Assembly (NCBI GenBank): GCA_026545765.1
Contig: JAIFAC010000016.1
Coordinates: forward strand, 248,001 to 312,000
Length of the DNA: 64,000 nt
Source: Plantago major
Lineage: Eukaryota; Streptophyta; Magnoliopsida; Lamiales; Plantaginaceae
Direction of reading: 5' to 3'
Both the position numbers and the translations under genes were made by a program. Positions within the stretch are counted from its first letter, which is position 1. Each line of letters opens with the position of its first letter. Positions 39,693 through 54,295 of this stretch are shown one piece after another. Under the pieces are notes generated by a model. The model was not told the origin of the DNA. It saw only the letters and a program-made list of their open reading frames with translations, and ran no database searches.

Positions 39693-41755
39693 TAAGGGAC
39701 ACGTTGACTACTACAGGATACCTTGGTTCTATGAATTAGTAAATGAAGAATGAAAGTAATATTATATTAGGTAGGGATATTTAAGTATAGAAATTATAGA
39801 AATGGATAGGAAAAGTCACAACTTATATAAGAGGTAAAAACAATAGAGTGTACTAATTAAATGTACTATAAGAAAATCCTATTTAATTAAAGACCTTTAA
39901 CGTCGAATCATAAGGGAATCATGTTAGGAATGTACTACTTGTTACACAAGGAGCGAGAATAATAAAGTAAAGGCATTATAAGTTTATACTTAGGCTCTAT
40001 ACTTAGAAGGAATATATTATTAATATTAATTAGTGTACTTTCCATTTCATAGTAATAAGGTTCGTTCAGAGAGAAGTAAGTATGCATGCAATGCCATTAT
40101 AACGTGCTATCATTTAGTAAGCAACACCTAAAATAGAAGAAAGGAGATATGAAATATTTATTATTAAAAGGACTTCATTACAAGGGAAGGATATCTTATC
40201 TAGTTTACTCACCACATTCTACACGCAACCAATAAGATCTTATACGATGAAAACTCTTGGCTTTTATAACTTTACTCTTTACTCTATATGCTTATACTAG
40301 TATAATTAAGACTTGTCCATGCTATCCCTCTTCCTTTCCTAGACTACACACTGAGGACAGGGAAAAAAATAAAGGGTATCCTTCTATGAATAGATTTATA
40401 ATAAAAAAAATATATGCTATAAGGGTAAAGAAACACAACACTGCTTGTTAGGTATAATAATTCATACGTATATAGAGTAACCCTATTTTCTTAGTTATTA
40501 TTATTATAGTATAGAAAGAAGGTATCCTTTTTCTAATCTATTTCATATTATGCGTGTTCTCTATTCAACATGTTATACACTAGTCTATATTTTTATTCAA
40601 TGTCTACTATAAATCCTACCACTTTACTACCTTAATTATTAATTATCAGCACGCAGTCTCATAAAAAAATAACGATAGAATTGGCTATGAAGGCCACCAA
40701 CACGATCAAATCATCTTATAAAAAATACCAAAGAAATACTAAGAAAAGAGTTCCCTTAACTAATATAATATCTAAACAAAAAATGTAGTGTAATCCCCTC
40801 AAACCTCTTCTTGTTTCTAAAGTCTAAGATAGAAGCATGACTTAGCTCTAATTTATCCAGTTAGCTAGTAAGTAAGGCTTTGGTAGAATGGAAGTAGGCA
40901 TATTTTGGAATCAACACCTAAGTATGTAAGGTAAGTATGAAAGGGAAAAGTAGGTATTTGGAAATCTAATAGAGGGGAGACTAAAGAAAGATACGTAATT
41001 GCAAGACTTCTAAATAAGATTAATGAAAAAGGTGTCTTTTTCTGTCATATTTGTGAAATAAAGTAAAAATAAAGGGTGGGTATTACTTAATGCCTATTTG
41101 CACGCTTTATTGGATCAACGCAGAGTAGTATAGGCAGATAAAATGGTGGAGGGTATAAATAAAAATACTTAGAAGATTCTCCAAAAGTTTTATAAGTAAA
41201 CTATAAGTAAAGTATATTGAATAAAACCTATAAATCTAGAATAAGTTCCAAAGTTAACGCTATAATAAGATACAAGTATTCACCAAAACACCTAGCTAAG
41301 AAAAGATATCACTTTAGTAAATCACAACAAGTAGGAAATGAAATAAGAGATAGGTAAGAGAAGTCAAGGTCTTTGGGAAGCATATCTAAAATTAAGTAGT
41401 TTTTTATAAGAGTTAGCCTATTAAACCAAGTCAAACTTATTAGTAAATTCAAACAAAGGCATGCCTAGAAAATAAAGAAGGTATACTATACCAATTAAGT
41501 ATTACTGCACTGAATTATTAACATTTATACACGCAAAGAATATACCCTACTAAGCTAACAAAAAGGGGGGTAAAGCCGGCATTATATAGCATTACAACAC
41601 TACATATTTTCAACCGATTCTATATAGCATTCCTCTTTCTTAAGGTATATTGTATTCTATGCTAACTTCACCTAAGACTTATAACAAATTACTCACTATG
41701 TTGTATTTGAACAAAGAAATTATAGCTATACACATATTTTTAGAATGTCGTAGTG

Positions 41756-41791
41756 ACTAATCTTATACTCTTTACTAATCTTATACTCTTT
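41756..41791. repeat. 18 bp perfect tandem doublet
   Basis: The unit actaatcttatactcttt occurs twice without a mismatch. This is the longest perfect doublet found. Confidence 0.95.
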
Positions 41792-44272
41792 AGCAATCTA
41801 TATTTATAAGGGAAGTAGGAAACAAATAAGACTCTAATTTTAGTAGTAAATAAATTAACCCTAGAGTATAGCTTGCTTAGGTAAAAGAAAGGTCATATGA
41901 ATCCAATCTAGGTTATACAGTAAAGTAAGGGGGCGTACTTATGTAGTTTTGTCTTGTAATTGATAAGCGGTCAGGATTTGAAAGAGAAGACACCGCTAAG
42001 GAATTGTATTAATTTGTATATTAATATAATAGGTGCAGGGAGTTCCTAAGTTATCACAAAACAAAGATATAAGTCAAATTATTAGTATAAGTGATAAAGA
42101 ACCTGCTTCTTACTACTATAGATTTTGTTTATATGGTATTAAATATTATAAATTATAAATATTATATAAAGAGCTTATAGTTCTACTCGGCCCGGTTAAG
42201 AGAGGTGTATCACAATAAGGTATGTATGCAAACGACCCTAATCAAGAGAATTAAACCAAAAACTATAACAACAAAAAGATGGTAGAATAAGGATAAGAAA
42301 CTCAAAGGAGTAGTAAAAACTGTAGGTAAGAAGAGACAACATCTTTCTATTGGAAATTTATATTTTTTGGCCAGACAGTGTCCTAAAAGAACAGGGTACA
42401 TACAGACCTAACTTAAGTGTGAAATCTTAGAAACACCAACACGTCTTTATAAAATATATTATATACGTACTTTGCATATAGAGGCATATAGAGGGACTTA
42501 TTGCTCTCAACTCCACTTTTAAACTCCTACCAAGAACATTCCTTGATAATTCCTAAAGACTTCAAGATTGATTGGTTTTTTACAATTTACATTTACTTCA
42601 CATACCTAGTAAAGAAGAGCCGAACCTGCCCTTTATATTTTTTATATTAGCTAGAAGCACGAACAAATCCTTATTAGTTTCTTATGTTGTCAGTGTCTAT
42701 AATTTTCTGTAAGGTAAAATAGTTCTAAAAAGCAAATATCCTTTTATATAGTTTGGAACGAACTGGAGTTGTATGTAACCTAGTAAATGGAAGAAATAGA
42801 GTACTTTATTTAGTTTAGAGACTAATTAAGTAAGGAAGAATAAGTTAAAGTAAAATATCCAGTATACTCTGAGTTATAAAAGGAACGTCGTGGATTGTAC
42901 AGTACTAACTCGAACACTTTGTATATAGATAGAACCAAAGAGAAAATTTTGGAGGGATTTTGAAGTATCTGCTCGAACAGGGCTTAGGACGTTTAGTAAT
43001 AGAGGGGATTTTTTCCTTTATGTAACATAGTAACACGCATTTATGGGAGATATTAGGTTTAAGGATTTGGGAGGAACCGGGATCTTTCAATTTTATATAA
43101 ATATTATACTGCAGGCAGAGTCTCGAAGAAGGAAGAGAAATACTTACACTAAAAAGGAGTTCTAACCGCGAGGAAATTATCTTATATTACCATTATTCTA
43201 GACATATTATTTAGCTCTTATTAGAAGAATTAGAAGAAGGTATACCCTATCTAGTTATCTTTAAAGGAAATGTGTTAACCCTAGTACATAAAATATTTCT
43301 ATTATGATACTACATATACTTCTTTATTTTAGCTTATAAATCCCTCTCTTCTTGTGACCAATTTATTTTTTTTGTATATGCCTTGCATTTCCTTAATAAC
43401 CAATAAAGGTCCTACCTTATATTACTTTGTTGGTTTTATAAAGCATTTCTTTTTCATTCCATTCCTTCACAAAAATTTATTATATAGTTAGGTTAGCATG
43501 TAAAGCATGCATTAGTTGTCAAATAGAAACAGACGTCCTTGTACCCAAAAGAATTTAGAAGGGAGTAAGGGTTGAAATTATAATATTAATAAAGAATCCT
43601 ATAAAAACGGAACCTATACCTGTAATCTAGAAGGAGAGGATAAAGAAGAAAGCGCAGTTGTTTCATAATAATTTATAAAAATGAAAAATACTATAATTAA
43701 TATAGCATAAAATTGAAATAAACTTGTATTCTATTTACTTTAATGAATAACCTTGGGTAAAGAAGCACCTTAATAGAATTTATAATATGACTAAAGATCA
43801 CACAAGTGTCGAAAATAATACACGTAACTTAGGAAACGTCTTAATTAGATTCCCCTGTAAGGGTTCGTTCTACTAAGGGATTGCCTAGTAAAAAGAAATA
43901 ATAAGGTAAAAAATTCTGTATTTACACGTATACGCCCTTTTTTTTTAACCCAAGTCTATATGCCAAATTGTGATGACCTAACAAAGGAAGTTGTTGTGGA
44001 AGTAATAGTATTATATATTATACTACATTGCATGCATAAAATTTGGTTTGAGGAGGTATTTGTTGGTGGGGTAGATTAGATCCCGATATTTCATGATAGA
44101 GTACTCGGAATTTTGATCCTATCCTATATTATGACGTTGGCCTTGTTATACCTTATACTTAAGCAAATGCTCTGTTACCCTTTAAAATAGATTAATAGAT
44201 TATTAGAGTAATTATAAGTTTTTCTCTTACATTAGTAGACTCTTTACTTTATTAAATTTAGTCAATATACTC

Positions 44273-44294
44273 CCAGCAACCCAGCAACCCAGCA
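44273..44294. repeat. 8 bp CA-rich tandem repeat
   Basis: The unit ccagcaac occurs two and three-quarter times. It is unusual here because it is CpA-rich in a mixed, largely CpA-poor block. Confidence 0.85.
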
Positions 44295-45299
44295 TGGTTT
44301 TATATAGTTTGTACTGGTTGATAGAAGCTAATTATAAAATAAAAGAAAGAGAAAGGTTAACTGTGGTACAATTACTGGTTCTGTAAAGTAGAATGAAAAG
44401 TATCTGGAAAGAATTTAACCAGGCAATTGGAATAGAAATTATGATATGCATACGTACGATTCGTTATTTAAGACACCCACATTTCTTCTACGCCTCTTAC
44501 TTTGCTACGCTCAGCCTTTTCGTCTCGTGCAATAAAGGAATACTTTTTCTTAATTTAATATCCTCGCACCACTATAGAGCAAATCTAATCCTTGTTTGTT
44601 GGACGACTTATATCCCTTTATCAATGCTGTATGTATAATGTATATTTAACCTATAAAACTCACTCAGAAATAGAATTAGATTTATATAGTAAGAATCTAA
44701 TAGTATATAAAAATAAGGGGATACTAGAAAACGTACACAAGAAAGAGTTATTAGGGCAACTACTTTAAAAGTATAGTATGTATATACTAGCCTTGAATAG
44801 AAAAGGAAGGGAATCTTGGGATGGAGTAATATTGTCTAGAAATATAATTGAAGGAAACCAAGTGTTATATTTATAAACTCTATATTTGTAAGAGAACTAT
44901 CTAGTAGCTTTATACCTTAAATCATAATATTTTTTTGTGTTATACCTACGAGTGTACCCTTAAGAAATATAAAGGAACGTTTTCGTGGATTATATTATAT
45001 AGTAATTAACAAAGATAGAAAGAAATCTAAAATAATTTGAACATGACTTCCTTTAATTTTATCTTTATCCTTTATAAGTTATTAAGTATAGAGTAACCCT
45101 TTTATTTATTTATAACTGCCTAGAATATTTACTTTATTTATGTACCTATCACGTTATAAGCTAACCACGTATTATATACTAAAGCAAGGAATCCCAGTTT
45201 ACGCATTTATTATTTCTCATAGTACACCATATCACATATCATTAACTACGATTAGGAAATTACCGAAAAAGACTCCATTTATTTATTTATATTTGTAAG

Positions 45300-48200
45300 A
45301 ACCCGCTAACTAGAATAGTCAACTTTATAAAATAAAATCATAACAGTAAGATCTCTTTTCTGTCCTCGAATTGGAAAACCGAGAATAATTAGTTGAATTC
45401 TAGTAGAGTAGTACTAAGTCCATTCTTCACTACAAACTAAATGTAACACAATTAAAGAAGAGAACAACAATCCACAAGACAAAAATGAATTATATATTCG
45501 TTACTCAGAAAACCCTAGACTATATGGATACTATATGAGGAAGGTCTCTTACTTATAAACTCTATCTAAAGGTATCACAAATTCTATCCAATAGGATGAA
45601 TATTGAGTGAGCGGCTAATATTAAGGAAAATCAAAAGAATTCTAGAGTGAAATATTACTTTGGCTCTTGATAGGGTTCTGGTCTCAAGAAGGAAACTGTC
45701 TTGTAATAGAGTCGGTTCTTTATAAAAAAATGTTTTCGGTTCCTTAAAGCTTATGATTTGAAGCTGAGTTCCATAGAATACTCAAAAAATATATCCTTAG
45801 TGATAGTCGTTAATATAAATATTGTGAAATTATTTATAACACTGCTGGAGAAGAAACAACTTGTATAACTAGACACGAGCCAGAAATGAAACAGGTTGAA
45901 CACATAATCATATTTGAATGGATTAATTCCAATTAATTCCATATAAAGACATGTCGAAAAGCAAATAAAGAGAAAGAAAATCGAGGGAGAAACACAAACG
46001 CCTTTACCTGCTATCACACTTGTATTATATAGATTACAATATAGATTACAAAAGAATAAGTCGCGCAAAGTAGAGAGAGAGAATGTTTATAATTAAGAAA
46101 GAACATGGAAAGGTGCGAAGAATACGCCCTGTAGCCTAAATAGGAAATAGATAAAACCAAGGAAAAACCCATATGTATTATATAATAATTCATCCCTAAA
46201 AGCCTGTTATTAGCATTCCTCAGAATCATAGTTGCCAAAACAAAGGTTATATAAATATGCTATAGAGGAGAATCTGCAAATCCTTTCAGCGAGTACAAAT
46301 CTTTGTTACATAAATGTGTTACGTATTTGGTCTGTTATATTTTTAGGTTTCTCCTCGTTATCCTTATGCTGTTATGGATTGGGACTCTGTACTACCCCAG
46401 GAATGCTACTAAAGTAAAGGCTTCTGGTATTTTATTGAATTTAGAGGAATCCTTCTTTTAATCTTGTTCTTACGAATATCTGTACCTACTTTATAGTAAA
46501 GTAACCAGCTTATATCCTCCGACTTTTTGGTACATTATATCTCACCGAACTAAAGTATGAAATATAAAGAGATAGTAACTAAGTAGTAAACACTATAATG
46601 GAAGCAAAGGATACACGGTTTGAAAGACTATAAAATAAAGCTTAACTGTTGAGTAACTTTACAGGTAGAATATACATTAATTAGAAAACGAAAAACAACT
46701 TTAAAAAGAGAAATAAATACGAATTCCGGTAATATAAATAAACAAGGTAGGCTTAGTGGAAGGATTAAGGGCCTAGGTACTTTGAGTTAAATTCGACAAG
46801 ACGCGGCTATCTCTTTTACAATTTTTCCAGGATGAGGTAAGTAAGGGACACATTTACAGCTATATACATATAGTAGAATAAATTAGAAACAATAACTTCA
46901 AATATGTTCTAATTCTGGTCTTTTTGTGAGCATCGGCAAGAAAACATCATGCAAGTGAAGTGATGAGAGTACTTTGTAGTTCTTGGTTTCAAAAGTTTCT
47001 TCTAGATGAAAATAGTATCAGGTCTATAGTTAGAATATAACTCTATAAAGCGTATACCTTTATGTTATTTCAGAGGTATGTAGGGAAAAGAAAGAAGGGT
47101 TTGATCTAAATAAATACGACAAACCTAGGATAAGTTATCTAGGAAATACATCGATCATATACAGTACAAAAACAGCGGGATGTAGTCAACAAACTCCCTT
47201 TATTTACGCGTCACTAATGGGCAACATTTGTAAATATGAGAACACTGGAGCTGCAGCAGATCATAAAATACTGTTTTGTCTACTTAATATCTTAATATTT
47301 TAAATATTATTAATAGAGTCCTTGCCAAGTATTTTAAAGAAATAACACACACAATCCTCAAAAAATAATAGAAAAAGAAATCAATCATACATAGGTGCCC
47401 TGACATCCCCTTTGAAAAGAACCTATTCTGTTCTGATCCTGGACATTTGTTTTAACTTCAAGTTTAGCCAATTTTCCTTATCACCCGCCATATAAAAGAA
47501 ATTCTCCTAAGGATAAGAGACTCTTCTCGTATAAAATAGAATAGGATACAACAATTTAGAAGAATGTTACCGCAACTTGTTTTATTTGTGAGACATCACA
47601 TAGAGTTAACTTTTCTCATTTTGTAATAGGATCTATCATATTAAATACTTGTTTGTTTCTTTACCTGAATCCTATACGAACGCATATTAAGATTCATATC
47701 AACTCCTTTTCTATTTGATGAATAAATATTATATTTGATTTTGTTTGCTGACTCTTTATTGGAATTTTCTGGAAAAATAAATGAAGTCTTGTATCTATGG
47801 ATAATAAATAAAATATCTATCTAAAAACTAAAAAGCATTGCCAGTAAGTAGAGGAAAAAGGGCATACGAGGCACTATTTTAGATCCTAGCAACTACTGAA
47901 CTTTGTATTTTATGACCTGTCCTTAGGTTAGAATTTGAGTTTTCTGACTTTTTAGCTACTTAGTGACTAATGAATTTTATCAAAAAGATGACAATCTCCT
48001 TTATTTAATAAAATATTTAATAATTAAAAATGTAAAACACACTTTCTCCTCTCCCTAATCGGTAGAAACCCTACCGGGACCTATAGCGAGCATTCAATTT
48101 CAAAAAATATAGATACGTTTACTACAAAAATGACTTTTCTTACTTACATATACTGAGAAAAAGTAAGTCATTGCATTTCTAAGTTAGATTTGACCTAAAA

Positions 48201-50850
48201 TTCTAAAAAGTTATTACTCACTAGTAGCAAAAAAAAGTAAGGATTTCTCATTTTCCCTTCTAGAGTGAAGAAAAAAAGAAAAGACTTACCTACGTTTGCT
48301 TCTGTCTCTCATTATGAACATTATGAAGATATTATAACTAAAATGGCATGAGTCTTTCTTTGTTTGTTTATTCCAAATACCACCATGATTGAGTTTACTG
48401 TATTAACATCTATTTGGTTGTTTGTACCTAAGTCCTATATCGAAACTTTCTGGCAGATCCCTTTCATTTTTTAAGTCTTGTTTTTCTTGGTATTTTTCTT
48501 GGTAACTGATCTACTAGTACTTAAATATTACTCAATTACTCGTATAGGTTATATGCAACCTTGCGCATGTTCTAACACTATTTCTTCGCCGCGTTTCTCT
48601 CTTGTAAAATTATCCAAGCACGCTCTGACTTTACCTTGTTTTTGCTGTAATATCTAATGATCTAGTTTCCCTGCCAAATATATAACTTATTATAGATACC
48701 CACTAATAGTGCCTCATATTCTTCTTTTTAATTGTTCCTTGAAACACGATATACTCATACAAATATAAATCAAAGTAAGTAATCAAATTATAACTATCTA
48801 TTCGCTAGAAGAAACCTATAATGGAAGCTAGCAATAGTATCAGTATCAATTCCCCCGGTTAAGACTGGAACATTGTACTTCGGTTTTTGTTAGTTAGAGT
48901 TAGTTAAACTTCCGTATTCTTGTTTTATAATGCCGACTTTCGTATTCCTTGGAAAACGTTTTTAGTATTTATTTATTTTGTAGATAGATGTCTCTCTAGG
49001 TTCAGAAGCTTCTTGTCTTAGTTTGATTTCTAGTGCGATGTCCTTTATTAATAGGGACCTACTTTGATTTGGTTCATTTCCTACTGCGAGTCAATATTGT
49101 GAAGTTCATAGTAGTTTACTATACAATTACCTTAATAACCGACTGTGCACCTTTTTGTACTTACTCACTTAAGATGGTTTTTAATAACGAACTATAAACG
49201 AAAAAGTATGCGGTTTAAGGTCATCCAAGTTTATGCTACCTTCTTTTTTCTTAAATCTGCCATTTTACCCGTAATAGATTTCCTCCACAAAAAAACTACA
49301 TTTGTTAAGTGATTTTCCTTCTAGACCTGCTCTTTATTTCCATGATTCCTACTTAAGCAAGATAATTAACAACTGGTGGTGATTGCTCTCTCCTTTTATT
49401 ATTAGTAGGTTCCTAAGAATACCTGTAACTCTAATCCGAGTAATGGTGCAAGAAATTAGGACTGTCCGACTTTGGTTAATTTACCTAGAATAGAATACTT
49501 TTTTATAGAATTGTGATCTTGCAAGAGCAAGAGAGTGTATCGTAAAAGAATATAACAAAATAAGGAGGTACTGCAGGAAACTTCATAGGATTTATTTGGA
49601 AAACAATGTAATCTTATGATATTAGAATATGAAAGACGCCTTTTTGTTTGGGTTTTTTTGTATAGTCATAAAAGCACTCTCCAATATGGACAATAATATG
49701 GTGATGATTTCAAGTCCAACTTATTCCTTTATTTTTCAGCCTCTCCTGTACGTATTTCAAGTTGCACAATAACGTTCATTTCGACTGGAGGGTCCCTTCT
49801 TTATAGATCATCATAAAATAGGATTTTAGTTACATACCAAGGATCAGAAAAGAAATGCAAATTATACCGCGCGTGTCTTATAAACATACTTAATAAATTA
49901 AAAACTCGTAAAGTTAAGGCATGCTTTGTTACCTAAGTGAAAAACAGTATTGTACTTTTTTTTATTTGTGATACCCGTATGTATTTCTTATATACCAATA
50001 TACCATATAGGGAATGCCTTTAGCTGAGCGGGACTTCGTTGGAATTGTCATGTCAGTTACGCATTCAAATCAATTTATAGAATAGGATCATACACGTATT
50101 CAGTAATAACTAATTCGTAATCACATAAGTAAGAAGGCAAGCTTAACATAGACTATGGCGACCATAAGTACACGCCTACTATTCTAGAAACGTGCGATGA
50201 TATAAATAAAATAAATAAGAAAAAAACAGCTACTTTGTTCATTATTAAAGTTCATTATTAAATCAAAGCAAGAATATCACATAAGAAGAGGTACTCTAAA
50301 CACAACAGTTCTAAGCTAAAATTAGGTAAAATGTATGACATGTTGGTCTCCCTGCTTTTGTATTTATTGACTTGGCTATTATATAGTAGTTCAAATGCAA
50401 AAATCAAAAGGGAAATGGTGTTTAATTCAGCGAAATAAAATTGGCAGAGTTCCTATATACTTTGACATATTAAAGAATCCATTTATGTACAATTCACGAG
50501 AATGCGAGCCTCCAAATTAAGTCAGTAACTTACTGCATAAAGGGTACGAAAAAGTTTTGTTTGACGCACTTAACTTTATCTTGGGGAAGACACCAATATA
50601 TAGCTATTTTTCCTAAATAATTTCTGCAGGTACCTACTCACTTATTCCTGGTACCGACCCTCGTATCTTATACTTGTTTCTATTTTTGTTGTATTAATTA
50701 TGTCATAACTCAGTCATAGAGTCGATGAATTTGAGCTTGTAAACCGAAAACTACTCTTCAGGATTCGAGGGAAACACTTAAAAATTTATATTCTAAGCTT
50801 TTAATAAAAAATAAGGAAAGTGAGAATATGCTCTTACAACACTAATTATA
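45300..50850. other. AT-rich non-coding block without RIP signature
   Basis: CpA and TpG are plentiful: in 47221-47280 I count CpA+TpG 12 against ApC+GpT 7 and roughly 37% GC. Overlapping minus-strand frames of 105 and 74 codons at 45751-46238 are hydrophobic, rich in Leu, Ile, Tyr and Phe, as AT-rich random translation is, and match nothing I know. No RNA gene or repeat array was seen apart from a 13 bp tandem doublet at 50237. Confidence 0.5.
50237..50262. repeat. 13 bp perfect tandem doublet
   Basis: The unit gttcattattaaa occurs twice in direct succession. Confidence 0.9.
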
Positions 50851-50879
50851 ATTAATAATTATGAGTTACCTTTCTATGC

Positions 50880-50905
50880 TATGTATATAAGGTATGTATA
50901 TAAGG
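50880..50905. repeat. 13 bp perfect tandem doublet
   Basis: The unit tatgtatataagg occurs twice, close to the border between the 45.3 kb and 50.85 kb blocks. Confidence 0.9.
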
Positions 50906-53087
50906 GTGGAATCTCTATGTATACTTATCTTTCTATTCCAAATTACTCGACGAGTATGTTGTGATCTTGGCTTACTAGGGTTATCTTTATCATGTTTAAA
51001 TTAGGGTATCTTCTTCTTTATTTTTTATACTATGCTTTATATAATTGTGTGTACGTCATAGCACGCGGTTCATTCCTTATATGTCCTAATATTATGTGTT
51101 TACTCTATAAAGAATATAAATATCTTACTCTTTCCGCGGGTGAGACTCTATTTGTATATAGTTTACTTTACACCTATATTTTTGCATACCTATACGTACT
51201 AAATGGAGAACTGGACTTTCTTGGAATCAACTTCATGCTTTGCCTTATAAAGGTCTACTTTGAGAAGTATTAGCATTAGACGGGATTGGTTTGGGCAGAT
51301 ACATTATTGGAGGTACAAGTATTACAAGCTAGAAGGAATTGCTTTGTGGAATATACATAAGATTGCACCTAAACATATTATAACTAAGAAATTAGGAACT
51401 GAGAAAAGGAAGAACTCTCCACAGTAAAATATAAATATAGGTAAGGAGATATACATAACCTGGAGTGTCTGGCATATAACGCCTTTCTCTCTTCTAAATA
51501 CTTTGGTGAGAGCATACTAACTAATATCTTCTCTCTTGGAAACCAATATAATTTTCTATACAATATTAAGGAATGACTTATCTGTAGTGGCATACCTGCG
51601 ATTATATATATATATAAGTATTCTCTAATTCTCGGTAAGGGAAAGCTGTATAATGAAACTACCTCTACTATGTACTTGTTATAATACTATGAGTTATATG
51701 CATAGGAAATACTAGCTTTACCTAATATTTATATATTTTATGAAGTATCAATTATTAAGAGGAAAAAGAGGTTTTGTATGTAAAGTAAACAATGTTAAGG
51801 TAACTCGGAGCTAACCCCATTATAATTAAGTTCTTAGAAATATATCTCTTCTATACTAGTATACTAAGTAAAGTAAGGTGTCCAAAACAACAAACAAGGA
51901 TTATTTCTCAAAGTGCTGTAATGTAATTAAGGTGTTTAAGTATATACTATACCTACCTTATTCACTATACTCTTGTATTTGTCTAAGTCATATAAGTACA
52001 CATGTAACCCACAAAGCATAATAAAGTAAGTAGGGAATCTAACAGTGTAAACAATATTTATATTAGTACTCTATTCTAGTTAGGGTATACTTGCATTCAA
52101 TATTAGCAAAGACTTCAATTTCTAACTTAGAGTAAAGGTGTAGTATACAATTCACCTAACATGTACAATATAATTTTTGTAGTAGTAAAGAGAAGATAAG
52201 TCCTAAGCTGTCCCATTACAGGTATAGAGCAATTACAACATTCATCTAAGTATAACTAAATATAATAAACTAAGTTACCCAAAGCACTTACACCAAAGTA
52301 TGCATTATCTTCTACTAAAAGAGAACTCTAGCTATATTTTATATAATTCCTCTAGTAAATTCCTTAGTAACAAAACATTAAAAGGTAAGTGAAAGAGAAA
52401 GATAGGCATTATCTATAATAAGCTCAAATATTTGGGTTAGTGCTAGATGCATTAGTAAAAAGTTAACTCCTGCAGGATAAAAAATTAGATTGTGTCTTAA
52501 GGAAAGCAACTAGAAGAATAAGGCGTGTAGTTAGAGAAATAGAATCTTGGTATAGAAGAAAAGAAACTATATCCATTTATAGAAAGGAAATAAATATCTA
52601 TGCTATAATAAGGAACAAAGGAAGGAAGAAATTCATATAGGTATGCACTTAATTCATCATATAAGCGCGAGGCAGTACCAAATAATACATGTATAGGAAA
52701 TCATTCATGACTCTATCTTTCTTTAAGAACTAAAGTTAACTAGTATTCTATACCCAGTGATAAGTACACTTTTGACGGTAAAATATTTAAGTAAGCATTG
52801 CTGTATAATAAAACAAATAATATAAAAGTTAGGTTACCTTACTTCTAATGAAAAAAGTAGAGTAAGCAAAATAAGTTGTTGGTGGTGGTACTAAAGAGAA
52901 TACTATATTTGGTCATGTCACGTTATAAACTACCATAATATGTGCAATGTGTAAATAGACTAGGAAAAATGAAGGACTTATATTATATATTTTCATTTTA
53001 TTTTATATCTAATCTAGTATGACTTTTAAAGGTTATAAGTTATAAGAAATTCTATTCTATGTTGTATATGGTAAACTCTATGTAAAG

Positions 53088-53103
53088 TAGGTAGGTAGGT
53101 AGG
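53088..53103. repeat. (TAGG)4 microsatellite
   Basis: Four perfect TAGG units. Confidence 0.9.
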
Positions 53104-54295
53104 CTTTGTTCTTATATGTATATGGAAGTTCTATATATTCTATATAAAACTATATAAAAAGCGTACTAATAAAAGTGTTTGTTAAGGTAATAACATAATT
53201 CATTAAGGAAAGATATTAAAGAGAAAGGTAGATAGGTAAAGTAAATCAATTCATAAGGGGAGGGTAAGCTAAGTCACAAAGCATAAGTATAAGTATTGGA
53301 AATAATGTTACACCTAAAAATAGAAGTTCTTTCTATGTATATTTCTAAAAAGAAGAATGGAAAGGATGCCTTGTTAGTTATTTGTGATAGAGAAACTCAA
53401 CATATACAATACTAGACGTGTTAGAAAAAAATCTATTTAATACTTCCATGTGGAATAAGAAGGAATTCTATAAAAATGTAGTTGGTACAGATCTTATACT
53501 ATTACGCCTTAACTACAACGAAGAAATGAAAGTGGAATACTTAGTTAGCTTAGTAGAAAAAAGAGTGGATGCCTTTAAAATAATACTTATAACTTAAAAC
53601 AAGGAGTTTTCACTTAAAGATGAAAGAATGCAAGGTAATCTTAGGTAAAAGTAGAATTATAGAGTAAACTGCTTTGACAACGCTCAGAATTTTGGCGCGT
53701 AGAAGACATGCCTATTTATATTCACTATATAAAAGTGTTTCTACTATGTTCATCACTAACAACAACTAGTGAGAGCTATGTTTTCATCCTTCCAATTAAC
53801 TTTTTAACTTCCTTCTGTCTAACCATATTTACTATAATATCACAATACAACAATTTAAACATACAATCCTTATTAAGAAAACAACGAAGGTACGTATTTT
53901 ATTTAGACGCCAAAACACAAAAAATGAATCACACGCAGATTGCTGCAAACTCATGATTAAACAAAGAATTTATTAATAAAAGAGTCTTAGTGTCCTAGGA
54001 ATTTATCTTATCCTATTTATATTGCATGATCAGTATTTGGTTAAAAAAGGGTATTGTAAGCCGATAGAATCTGTTTTTAAGAGTAAGAGTAGTTACCAAT
54101 TTAAAGGCATCAAAGAGAAATCTTAAACATTTCATTTAGGAAGTTAGTTTATTAAGTATTCCAAATTATATACAATATTCCCTTCACACAGCAAAGAGAG
54201 TACACTAGGATAAATATATTTCGTAACCTGCTCCATTAAAGATGAATTATTAGATCACCAATATAAACAATTAAAATTTGCTAGGAGAGGAAAGG

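Larger units (their letters stand above)
33000..40600. repeat. RIP-like TpA-rich block, probable decayed repeat
   Basis: This is the clearest RIP-like stretch. In 33121-33180 I count TpA 10 against ApT 4 and CpA+TpG 6 against ApC+GpT 11; in 37501-37560 TpA 10 against ApT 7 and CpA+TpG 5 against ApC+GpT 7. Both pass the usual RIP thresholds (TpA/ApT above 0.89, (CpA+TpG)/(ApC+GpT) below 1.03), although samples of 60 bases are small. No open frame above 68 codons was found. The block also carries perfect tandem duplications at 35483, 37761 and 39659 and a long (AT) tract at 34573. Its repeat family cannot be assigned. Confidence 0.5.
40600..45300. other. Mixed block: RIP-like and ordinary AT-rich DNA interleaved
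   Basis: Short stretches of RIP-like texture (for example 41120-41900, 43180-43500, 44640-45300) alternate with stretches in which CpA and TpG are frequent (for example 40640-40720, 42240-42370, 42900-43120). No frame above 81 codons (44393-44638, plus) exists and that one has no recognisable feature. The patchwork could be nested insertions, several short decayed elements, or partly modified sequence; I cannot decide by eye. Confidence 0.4.

Noticed and set aside
41113-41128. Match of about 14 bases (atcaacgcagagta) to a common cDNA-library adapter
   Set aside because: The flanks do not continue the adapter, and one short match can occur by chance; there is no sign of a chimeric junction.
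45751-46238. Two overlapping hydrophobic minus-strand frames that could be read as membrane proteins
   Set aside because: Hydrophobicity is expected from AT-rich codons (Phe, Leu, Ile, Tyr); the frames are out of register with each other and have no membrane-protein family features.
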